From Ramazzottius varieornatus (taxonomy: Eukaryota > Tardigrada > Eutardigrada > Parachela > Ramazzottiidae), in contig BDGG01000005.1 of assembly GCA_001949185.1 (NCBI GenBank), forward strand, positions 1,849,249 to 1,913,248: a stretch of 64,000 nt of DNA. Direction: 5' to 3'. Shown in pieces: positions 22,232 to 31,949 of this stretch. Position numbers and translations under genes: made by a program. How positions within the stretch are numbered: the stretch's first letter is position 1; every line of letters starts with the position of its first letter. Below the pieces are notes generated by a model that saw only the letters and a program-made list of their open reading frames with translations, was not told where the DNA came from and did not search any database.

Positions 22232-23883
22232 ATGGACCAGCAGAGTCAACGACGTCACGTTCTCTGCGTGGCCTTCCCGGCTTATGGACACATGATCCCG
22301 CTCTTGACTCTTGCCAGGAAAATCAGCGAGTTCCATGACGTCACATTCGCGGTGTCCGAGAGTCAGCATGAAGAACTAAAAAGACGAGAAATCCTGGAGG
22401 ACAACGATGCTCACATCAAGCTCTTCGGGATCGATGACGGCTTCGCGGATGATACTGCGGAACGATTTGCGGATGATCCAAGAAACATGAAGCTCATGGA
22501 GCAGATGTTCCAGCAGGCCATGGATGGTGTCGCGAAACTGATATCCGAAATACCAACCCACAAAGGAGCTTCGAAACCCGACTTTGGCATCCAAAGACCC
22601 GTCGATGTTGTCATTACTGGTACGTCATCTCTATGTTACATGAAGATAGCAAATAAACTCTACAAGAATGGCTTTCCACGCGGCGCACGTTCGCGGTATT
22701 ATTGGCTGAAAGCGTGCGCCACTTGGTACAACGACCCTGTCAATCTTACTTGCTTACCCGAGTGGCGCACGTTCTCAGTGAAATTAACCAGGAGGGTCCG
22801 CCACTTGAAAAAACGATCCTGCTGAGTTTGTTTGCCTGGGTCCCAAGAGTGAAACTCTTATGGATTTTAGACAACATGGTTGCTGGTATCGTTGCTCCGG
22901 TCAAGTCCCGCGGACCTCTGTTTTACCTATTCAACGCTTCCTGCGCTTCCTTCAACCTTCTGGTGCTTTCGTTCAATGAGGACCACCCGACGTGCGCGGA
23001 CGAAGATGCTCCGGCCTTCCAAAAGGTACCCGCACCTGGTCAGCCGCTACTACCCATAACAGTAGGTTTCCTGCCAACTGTACTCAAGATGAAGCACGGT
23101 ATGCTTCTGGCCGATGGTATCATCATGAACTCTTTCCGCGGTGCAGAAGAAGAAGCCATTAGGACCATACAAAGTCACCCGGAAATGACGCACATCCCGC
23201 TGCACTGCGTGGGACCTCTGATCCCGCAGGTCAAAGAAACCAACGTGAAACGTCAAGTAACAGAGAAGAAGGTGAAGCAATGGCTGGATGCGAAACCAGG
23301 AAGTTCGGTCATTTACGTTTCGTTTGGCTCGGTGGCTCAACTAACTTCGGAACAGGTCAGAGAAATCGCCAAAGCGCTGAGTACTTTGGACCGACCATTC
23401 ATCTGGTCTCTCAAAGGCCAACTTCACGCGCATTTGCCGGCGGAATCCCAGAAAACTCTATTGAGCAACTTGGAGGATAACAACAGTGGGCACCTGATCG
23501 TGCAGTGGGCGCCGCAAAAGCTCGTGCTTGCTCATCCTTCGGTGGCTCTTTTCGTTAGTCATTGCGGATGGAACAGTACGATAGAAGGTTTGGCCAGCGG
23601 GAAGCCGTTTGTAGCCTGGCCGCAGTTTTCGGATCAGCTAATCAACGCAGAGTTTGCGGAAGGAAAGGGCGCTGCTGTCGTGATCCGGAATGCGGGAACC
23701 AAGAAGGGGAGATTGGTCAAGGCGGAAGAGGTTGCGAATGCGGTACGGAAAGCGGAAACTGAATGCGCAGCTGCGGCAAGGACGTGGGGCCAGAAGATGC
23801 GAAGAGCTATCCAACCCGGAAATGCCTCGTACGAAGAGTTTGTTCAGCTGATGCAAAAGTTTAACGATCTCCGGATAGAGTAG
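22232..23883 (+). CDS. UGT: Plant-type UDP-glycosyltransferase, copy 1
   Basis: Predicted to transfer a sugar from a UDP-sugar to a small acceptor in the cytosol. Exons 22232-22619 and 22871-23883, phase 1 junction, 466 aa. The N-terminus HVLCVAFPAYGHMIPLL carries the catalytic-type His (residue 20) in the plant AxGHxxP setting. Residues 342-385 form an exact 44-residue PSPG donor-binding box from WAPQKLVLAHP through SHCGWNSTIEGLASGKPFV to FSDQ; Trp22 and the final Asp-Gln of the box are the residues linked to UDP-glucose use in plants. Animal UGTs instead have a THGGxNS-type motif, a signal peptide and a C-terminal membrane anchor, none of which is present. The start is set at the ATG that aligns with the paralogue, in context AAAATGG. 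The 251 bp intron holds a doubled foldback repeat. Acceptor unknown. Confidence 0.9.
22647..22846. repeat. GTGGCGCAC foldback element 12, doubled unit
   Basis: Two cores in tandem (CGCGGCGCACGTTCGCGG ... GCGTGCGCCACTTGG, then GAGTGGCGCACG ... GGTCCGCCACTTG) within one outer-arm pair. It makes up nearly the whole UGT1 intron. Confidence 0.8.
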
Positions 23884-24599
23884 TTGGTTCTTCAAGGGCA
23901 ATACCACCTAAAAGAGATTTAAGACTGGTGTGCTACTGCATCTCCCGTTGCTCCTTGTCGTACCTGTATGTCGAAAACCATAAATTAGTACGTCGATCTT
24001 CCACAGTTTCGACAAGGTGCAAGCAGTGAAAAGCAAGGTGTATTTTCTAATTCCTACGCTTCTTGCCGTAACACCTCACGATGGCAAAACGTGTACTCAG
24101 CATTGATACGCAGCTCGAAGTTCTCGTCTGTAGTTTCTTACTCTTTTACAATGTCGAAAGTTCATTCCTTCTGGTGCTCACGAGCGAGGTCTACCTTTGA
24201 TCGATGTTATGAGACCACGTGGTCACCAGAAGGGATACATTTCCGACATTGTATGAGTATCGGGTTTATGTAACAACCCGAAAAGATTAGAAGGCAGTGT
24301 TACGGATAACAACATTATCGTGAAGAAGGCAAATGGCATTCCCCGAATACCAGAAGAAATTTGACAGTTCGCTTGACTCCCAGTCTTGGAACCGGAAGAA
24401 CTTATCTGAGGTCGAATTGAGGCTAATGTTATCTTGCATTTCGACCTGTCATATCTTTTCTGGATTGAAAAGACGTCAGCCAAGATCAGATATAACAGCG
24501 GCCTAGCAATCGGGATTGCCGTAAAACTGACTGTTCTTCGACGGACTTGCTCGGCGCGATCACTTCAACCCGAAATTTCACCCTTTACGTTATCCGAAG
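23884..24599. other. Intergenic region between the tandem UGT genes
   Basis: 716 bp with the UGT1 3' flank, one inverted-repeat element (24137-24263) and the UGT2 promoter region. No gene seen. Confidence 0.6.
24137..24263. repeat. Inverted-repeat element, MITE-like (third family)
   Basis: Left arm ACAATGTCGAAAGTTCATTC then CTTCTGGTGCTCAC pairs with right arm GTGGTCACCAGAAG then GGATACATTTCCGACATTGT. About 45 bp per arm with scattered mismatches, around a 35-40 bp loop. No coding capacity. Confidence 0.65.
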
Positions 24600-26161
24600 A
24601 TGGAAAAGCAGAATGACCGCAGGCACATTCTGTGCGTGGCCTTCCCGGCTTATGGACACATGATTCCACTGTTGGCTCTTGCCAGAAAAATCAGCGAGTA
24701 CCATGACGTTACTTTTGCCGTATCCAGAAGCCAGCACGACGAACTGAAACGGCGGGAGATCTTGAAAGATGGCGACGCTCACATCAAGCTCTTCGGCATT
24801 GACGATGGCTTTGTCGGCGATCTGGAGGATCCAACGAACATGCCACTCATGAGGGAAATTTTCCAAAAGATCATGGGCGGCGTGGCCAAGCTGGTGATGA
24901 TGATCCCAACACACAAACAACGCGCTGCACCAGGGTTCGGCATGCAAAGACCCGTCGATGTCGTCATTACGGGTAAGTTGGGACGTCGACAAATGAATCC
25001 AATCACATTGTTTCCCCAAGCGGCGCACGCTCTTGGCTAACTATAACGACAGCGTGCGTCACTCGAGTTAACGATCTGGGTGAAAGCATTTGCCGACGTC
25101 CATGTGTTGATGAATGTTTCTCCGGTTGAAAAATAATAACGAGTTTATGAATTTCAGACAACATGATAGCGGGAGCAGTGGCACCTGTCAAGTCTCGGGG
25201 GCCTCTTTTCCACCTGTTCAACACGGCCAACGCTTCGTTCAACCTGATGATTCTGCAGTTCAAAGACGACCATCCAGAGTGCGAAGACGACGAAGCCGAG
25301 GCATTCGCAAAAATGCCAAAGCCGGGTGAGACTCTACCGCCCGTCCCCAAGGAATTCAAGCCCATGATGATTTCCATGAGACAAAGTATCCTCCTTGCTG
25401 ATGGTATCATCATGAATTCTTTCCGTGGAGCCGAAGAGGAAGTTATCACGGAAATGCAGAACCGACCGGAAATGGCGCACATTCCGATTTACTGTATAGG
25501 TCCCTTAATTCCGCAGGTTAAAGAAGCAGATGCGAAGCATCAAGAGACGGAGCGGAAGGTCGCTCAGTGGTTGGCTGCAAAACCCGAAGGTAGCGTCATT
25601 TACGTTTCCTTCGGTTCGATTGCTCAAGCTGGGCAAGAACAACTCAAGGAAATCGCCGAAGCGCTGACGAACCTCGATCAGCCGTTCATTTGGTCCCTAA
25701 AAGCCAAGCACTACGAGCATTTGCCTGAGGAGTTCCAGAAGACCATCGCTAGTAGCCTGGACGATGTGAACAGTAAACATTTGATTGTTCCATGGGCACC
25801 TCAAAAGCTGCTATTGGCCCATCCTTCAGTGGGCCTTTTCGTAAGCCATTGCGGATGGAACAGTACGGTAGAAGGTTTGGCTAGCGGGAAGCCCTTCGTT
25901 TCTTGGCCGCAGTTCGGAGACCAGTTGATCAACGGAGAGTTCCTGGAAGCTAAAGGCGCTGCGGTGATTATCCGGGACGCCGGATCCAAGAAAGGAAGAC
26001 TGGTTAAGGCGGAAGAGATCGTAAATGCGGTGAGGAAGGCAGAGACTGAGTGCGCGGTTGCGGCAAAGATGTGGGGCGAAAAGATGCGAACCGCCGTCGA
26101 ACCTGGTCACGCTTCGCAAGAAGAGTTCGTAAAATTGATGCGCAAGTACAGTGAGCTCTAA
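24600..26161 (+). CDS. UGT: Plant-type UDP-glycosyltransferase, copy 2
   Basis: Tandem paralogue of the preceding gene. Exons 24600-24972 and 25158-26161, same intron position and phase, 458 aa. Catalytic-type His20 lies in AYGHMIPLL. The PSPG box at residues 337-380 (WAPQKLLLAHP ... SHCGWNSTVEGL ... FGDQ) is again exactly 44 residues with Trp22 and final Asp-Gln. No signal peptide or C-terminal membrane helix is visible. The N-terminal acceptor region is shorter than in copy 1 by a few residues around the loop after IDDGF, so acceptor preference may differ. The intron carries a single foldback element. Duplication clearly followed intron gain, since both copies share the site. Substrate unknown. 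Confidence 0.9.
24978..25101. repeat. GTGGCGCAC foldback element 13
   Basis: Copy in the UGT2 intron: CCCAAGCGGCGCACGC ... GCGTGCGTCACTCGAG with decayed outer arms. The UGT1 intron at the same position carries a doubled unit, so this intron was hit in both paralogues or before duplication. Confidence 0.7.
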
Positions 26162-27150
26162 AATCCGAATGGTCGTGCCTGGCATACCTTGACGAATTTC
26201 TGCCGCCGTAATTTCAAATGGAACGAACAGGTTTTCAGTGAAGCTACAGACATTTGATCAATTTGCATCTTTGTTCCACCTGCGAAGTAATATTACATTT
26301 TCGAGATACCGCCTACCTGCAGCTCAAGTCATGCTGTGTATAAACGCTCCAAAAGTGCGTTCAGAATTCAGAGGGCGTGATTATATACTACCACAAGCTC
26401 GTCGATACTACTCGAGCTGACGTCCTACCTTCACTTTTATTGCATGCTCGGTCCTTCGCTGATCTACTTCACCTACAGCTCGCAGCCACGGTGTGCTCCG
26501 CTTTCATCTTGTCATCGACACATCGTCAACAGTCTAGTGTCTGATAACACGGTATATCACACACTGTATAAATTATCAGTTTATCGAAAGTTGCTGGCCG
26601 ATGCTCTAAACATAGGGGTTTCTCGTGGCTGAATCAGCTGGAAACGTTGTCGATCCATCCGGGACGCAGGTCCGGGCCTCTGACGTAAGACAGGTCAGCT
26701 TGTGGAATACCCAGTCCAACTGGTCAGTGTAACAGTGAAACTCACCTTTCTCTTCTGTTGCTCTTCCACTTCCAGAAGTCCGAGTCAGTGGAACTGGCCA
26801 AATTTTTTACCTTGATTTTGAATTTTTGATTTAATTATCAACAAACACACCTACAGATTTTCTCTGTTCTTCATCAGCAGCTTCGCTCTGCCACTCGACT
26901 CCTTCTGCCATTGTGTTCTCGTTTGTTGTTTGAGGAAGTATCATATGTGTTTACTTGCGCGGATGTATCTGTTTATCTTGCCGTTTTATCCCAAATATAT
27001 CAACTGAGCTCGTCGAAACGGAGTTTCGCACAGTCGATTATTTTCCTATAGGGATGTAACCGTGATTGCTTGATTAGGCTGGTTGCAGGCTGTCGAGTTG
27101 GCCTTCCGATCATTCTTCCATTTCCGGGACCAAGACATCAGCTTCCACAA
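26162..27150. other. Intergenic region, UGT2 to CIN85/CD2AP-like gene
   Basis: 989 bp, T-rich in its second half. No conserved coding frame or repeat element recognised; expected to hold the UGT2 3' end and the adaptor promoter. Confidence 0.5.
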
Positions 27151-30100
27151 ATGAAAATGGATACATTAGATCCCGAGGTTATCAGAAGACCAGGTAAGCA
27201 AATGGAGGTGAGACGCCAAGCTGCTGATTGAAGAAACTAATGTTGATGCCTGAGTTTTGCATATTGTGTCAAGAATGACAGCGATTGATGAGGTTGTAAC
27301 ATAGCGAAAAGTCTTATGGTGTTTTTGTTGCAGATGCAGCGGAGATAAGACAGCGCAGAGCTCGAGTGGCATATTCTTACGAACCTCAGAATGAAGACGA
27401 ACTGGCGCTGAAGGTCGGAGACGAACTTATCATCATGGGAGAGGACGAAGAAGGTACGTGCCAAATATGCAGAGTGTCCTAACCAATCGGCACCCTTAAG
27501 CCACGTGACTATAACTTGTAGTTGATGCTGCACGTGGTACTGTGCGCTACTGTGTCGGGTATCCAGTTTAGACGTCAGAAATGTTGTACAAGTTCTGTCT
27601 CTTCGCAGTACTTGATATCATGAATTGACGAAACTGTTGCTATTTTGGTTTCTTCGTGCTTCCGCGTGTGTTCGCTGTGCAATGACTGAGGAAGAGCTCT
27701 GTTGAAGAAATTTGTGAAGGGTTTTCTAAGAGAAAGTTTCGTGGGTTGATTTGGTTTCGCTGGTGAGTGAATATCTACTTCCGTTTTGACGTCTCTGTGG
27801 TTGTTTTTCTAATTATTGTTGTGCTTGGCTATGGAAGCATGAAAGAGAACGGACAATGGGGCGGCTGGCATCTGTAGGAAGCGCGTAAGAATGGGCACCA
27901 CGCACACTACCAAAGCGTAACACTGCGCGCGTTGGTTGAGCAATAATTATTTGGTGCAAGCCGAGCAAATGAAAGCGACGGATGGTGTTGCATTGAAATA
28001 ATTGCCCTATATCAACATACATGTACATGGCGTGTTTGATGCTTGTTTGCCTTTTCGAGCCCTCAAGTCGTCGACCCGGTGGTCGATTGGCAAAATTTGG
28101 TCATAATTGTGACGCTCTTTGTTTGCAGGATGGTATCAAGCGGTCCTCCACGGAAAGACTGGTGTTTGCCCGAGCAACTTCGTCGAACTAGTTCCGGCGG
28201 AGGGACAGCAGATGGAGAAAGACAAGAACCATGAGAAAAGACCAGTGACACCGTCAGAAGCTTCGAAAGAATTGAAAGAGAAATTGTCAAACAGCCCTGG
28301 CAGAGGAAAAGAGTCAGATAAGAGGCAGAACACCATCGAACCACCATCACCCGATAAAAACGGTAGTTCTTTTTTCCTACGTGGCTCTGGAATATCCCTA
28401 AACGATGGGACGCTGCGAAAAAAGAGGAAGAGTTGGGACACAGGCGAACGATCTCCACAAGACTGGCTTTTTGAAGCGGCGCACGTTTTCAGGCAGTAAC
28501 GCTGAAAACGTGCGCCACTTGGGAGAACAATCTCGTCGAGCTCGAAATTATTATGCTTGTCTTTATGTTGTTATTGTAGATGAAGGGAAAGGAGAGATCG
28601 CACCGAAGAAATTATCCGGCATTGGCTTCGGGAATATGTTTTCTAAAGCGGATTTGTCTCAGGTGAAACTGAAGTCCGCCACGAATGCTGAGACCAACGG
28701 AAAAGATTCGAAAGAAAAAGTAAGAGGATATTTTGACGCAATGAATATTTTGGCAAGATTTGTATTCAATCGGAAAACAAGTCACAATGTGGTGGTTGAT
28801 ACATACTGATGAAGCGGTTGTTTTACTAGCCGCAGGTCGGTGGTGGACATACCGAGAAGAAGGCGTTAAACGAGCCGAAGAAAGATGCAACGAGTGATTC
28901 ACGTAAGGATATTATACACATCGATCAGAAAACTGAATAGACCATACATACGCACTTCATTCGGAAACCTGTTTGGAGGTTGAGTGGGTTTTGTGTTCGT
29001 GTCGTAGCAGTGACGGAGTACGCCAAGGCAGACTTTGATTATGAAGCCCAGAATGAAGACGAGCTGTCGTTTAGCGCCGGCGACATCATCAAAATAATCA
29101 CCAAAGATTACGTAGACGAAGGCTGGTGGAAGGGAGAGTTTAAAGGCAAAGTTGGCGTTTTCCCCGATAATTTCTGCACTGTGATACCTGCTCAACCCGA
29201 GGTACGTCAGTCACTTGCGTTTTTTTACTGCCACTTCTGTTGCATCCTATTAAGCTGTTTTTTATTGCTTTACTGATATAATTTTGTTGTCTTTTTCTTG
29301 TAGAATAAAAGACCAGTCAGAACGCCCTCGATAGGAAAAAGTGAGTCCGTTTGCCTGATTGTAGTGATGGAAGTTGGCAAACTCACAAGATCGTTTTTCC
29401 AAGTGGCGCATACTCTCAGCCAATAACACTGAAGGCATGCGTAGGTGACGTCACTTTAGGAAACGAAAGCTTGACAAACAAGATCGTTTGTTCAAGCGAC
29501 GCATGTTTCCAGCCGAAAACATTGGTAGCGTGCACCACTTAGACCTTATGTTATAGAGTTTATTTGCCAACCTTCCATATGAAGATAGTTTCATCGGGCA
29601 TAGTAGATTTGTTGTTGGTAAATGACGTAAACGATCCGTAAAATGTGCGCGTTTGTCCACAGATGAGCCGGAAAAGGTTGACAAAGTCGACAAAGAGTCC
29701 GCGCAGAAACCGGCAGCTTCCAAAAAGACGGAAGCCGCTGAAGTCAGCAGCAACAGTGACAACACCAACCACCGCGACAAAGTCCCCAAGTCTGCTACCA
29801 AAGAAGACCATGGAGACAGGCCTTCTACCGACCCGCTTCGGAAGAAGGAACACGAAAAAGATAAACCCAAAGTCGACACCGCTTCTTCGAAGAAGACCGT
29901 CGAGGAAAAAGACAAGGTCGAGAAGACTGTCACAGCTTCCAAGAAAGAACCTGAGCACAAAGTGGAGACCAAATCCACGCGTCTTCCCACTTCCATAACC
30001 GTCGAGAAAGACAAAGATAAAGACAAGATTGAGAAAGTGGCCAAGCCGGAGAAGCCATTGAAGCCTGTTCCGGGAAAGAAGCCTACAACGACGTCTTCGA

Positions 30101-31415
30101 GAGAAAACACGCCTCCCGCTTCCGACACGAAAGACTCCAAAGAGGAACGAACAAGAGCAGGTAGTTCGTCGAGTACTTTGCACGATCCTTTACAGAATAC
30201 CTCGAAGGAGCCGGCAGAGAAGAAGGAAGAGTCAAGGATGACCTTAACGAAGACGTCGCCGGCTGGCAGTGCTGTCAACTTGCGTCATCCTCAGCCATCG
30301 ACAAGCAGTGTTCCCTCCTCGTCTTCGTTGTTAGATCATGGTATGTAGACTCTCAATGTTATTTTTGTATCGGTTTGTTTTTGGAGAACTTGTTAGTACT
30401 TCGTACGAGTTGGGATATTTTTAGGCGCAAGAGGCAGCTTTGATTCGGTGACGAGCTTGGAAAAGCTGGTCCATCCGACGGCGTCTCGTGCCAAGGGACC
30501 GCTAAATCGGCGGCCGCCCTCGATGATTCGCCCTCACGATGCCAATAACGTAAGAAACAAAAATTGCTTTATCGAGTCTCTTCAGTCGCATTAGTCCATA
30601 AATTCTATGAGGTCTTTAGTTTTCCGGCAGCGAGTTTTTGGAGGCTGCTTGGCAGACTGTTAAGTTTGCGATTCGATTGAATGATTTGCTGGACTGCAGG
30701 ATGATGGGCACTTCGGCTGGGGGAACGGAATAGACGCAACGGATTCCGATATGACTTTGAAAGATCGCGAGCCCAAGGCAGCAGCGGAAGGAAAGAAGCT
30801 GACGCTGGATGTGGGGAAAGCCGTGACGCTTTCTAGGAATGAGAGCTTCAAGAAGCAACTAGGTAAGGTGAAGAATCAGAAGTTGTTCCTTTGCTGAAAT
30901 AATTTAGAGAATAATTGGGAGCTCCGCAAAGAAATTTGACAAGATTGTTTCTTAAGTGGGAGGGGGCGCACGCGTCCAGCCAATATCACCCTAAGCCTGC
31001 GCCACTTATGGAAACAGACTCGACAAGATCACTTGTTTCAAGTGGCGCACGCTCCCAGCTAATAACACTGCAAATGTGCGGCATATCGGAGATAATCTTG
31101 TCCAGGTCGTTTAGAATCTAGACCCTTCATCCCAAATCGTAGAAGGTTTTTCTGTACATGTTTGTTCTGCTGCTTTCAGAGTCGACCTTGAGCGCACAAA
31201 AGTCACCCACAGGAACGGTGAACCGGAGAGTCAGCGACCTGTCTCCGAACAACGCTGTGGAGGATGAAGTCAAGGCGCTCAAGGACGAAATCAAGACGTT
31301 AAAGGAAGACTTTGCACTACAGATCAAAGAGCTACGGGATGCCTTAAAAACCCAAAGCGAGAAAACTGCTTCGTTGGAGAAGGAGCTGGAAAAATTAAGG
31401 AAGGATGCCAAGTAA
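27151..31415 (+). CDS. CD2AP: CIN85/CD2AP-family SH3 adaptor
   Basis: Cytoplasmic scaffold that in known relatives links receptor endocytosis (Cbl, endophilin) and actin capping. Exons: 27151-27193, 27334-27453, 28129-28362, 28580-28719, 28836-28902, 29011-29201, 29304-29340, 29663-30340, 30425-30549, 30700-30862, 31180-31415; phases agree; 677 aa. First SH3 (about residues 24-78) ends in [14 protein letters not shown]. Second SH3 (about 203-262) reads [29 protein letters not shown] and resembles the third SH3 of CIN85. Between them GIGFGNMF is the family capping-protein-interaction-like motif. A long Lys/Asp/Ser-rich tail follows, then [14 protein letters not shown] (compare CD2AP EKLTHLTANRPK) and a C-terminal coiled coil. 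Vertebrate members have three SH3 domains; I find two. The start choice is the first ATG of the first in-frame exon; an untranslated exon upstream is possible. Confidence 0.88.
28455..28545. repeat. GTGGCGCAC foldback element 14
   Basis: Very well preserved core in a CD2AP-like intron: GAAGCGGCGCACGTTTTCAG, 7 bp loop region, CTGAAAACGTGCGCCACTTG. Outer arms reduced. Confidence 0.8.
29367..29579. repeat. GTGGCGCAC foldback element 15, doubled unit
   Basis: Two cores (CCAAGTGGCGCATACTCTCA ... GGCATGCG, and CAAGCGACGCATG ... GCGTGCACCACTT) between TGGAAGTTGGCAAACTC and GAGTTTATTTGCCAACCTTC, filling a CD2AP-like intron. A TGACGTCA lies in the junction (29447). Confidence 0.7.
30917..31113. repeat. 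GTGGCGCAC foldback element 16, doubled unit
   Basis: Left unit TGGGAGCTCCGC ... AAGTGGGAGGGGGCGCACGC (5-7 bp insertion in the core) ... CCTGCGCCACTTATGG; right unit CAAGTGGCGCACGC ... ATGTGCGGCATATCGG. In the last CD2AP-like intron. Confidence 0.7.
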
Positions 31416-31949
31416 AGGTTTTGTGTTTTTGTTTCGATTTGTTCCTTGATATATGATTTTTTTATCGATGTTGGTGCCAGAAAATGAAGCTGCTTGATTC
31501 TTGCTCTGTCCAGGTGACTTGATTGATTTCGCGTTTGGGTTAGCCTTTGAAAATTTGCCTCGTTTTTCTTGTTTCTTAATCGAAGCTTCGTTGTGACAAC
31601 GCATGTTTGTATTTTTTTATTCAGAAAGCTTTTGTTCCCGTCGTGATTGTTTTGACAGATTCAGAGTATCCGATCATCGAACCCGGTTTAACCGCAACCG
31701 GAACTTGTATTGTCGAATCTAACATTGAAATTCTTTTTTATTTTGCAATAGTCTCGCTTTCGTGAAGAAATACTGTCAAAAAGCACTCTGAAAACATTGC
31801 AAAACGAGGAGATAAAATTCGGGAAAAAAACCAGTCACAGCGATTACACAGGGTGATCGCACACCGGCCGAGGCGAGAACCCGGGAAAGAGCACGAAAAG
31901 TTTTGCCAGATAAATTATAGACTTTTCTTTCGCGAAGGAGAATGTCGAG
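31416..31949. other. Convergent 3' flanks of CD2AP-like and SLC22 genes
   Basis: 534 bp, AT-rich. TTTATT near 31735 (AATAAA on the minus strand) is a candidate polyadenylation signal for the SLC22 gene about 210 bp past its stop. No gene seen. Confidence 0.5.

Noticed and set aside
29451-30278. 275-codon minus-strand frame opposite the CD2AP-like gene
   Set aside because: It is antisense to the Lys/Asp/Ser-rich exon 29663-30340 and runs through a foldback repeat; the plus-strand exon fits phase and family.
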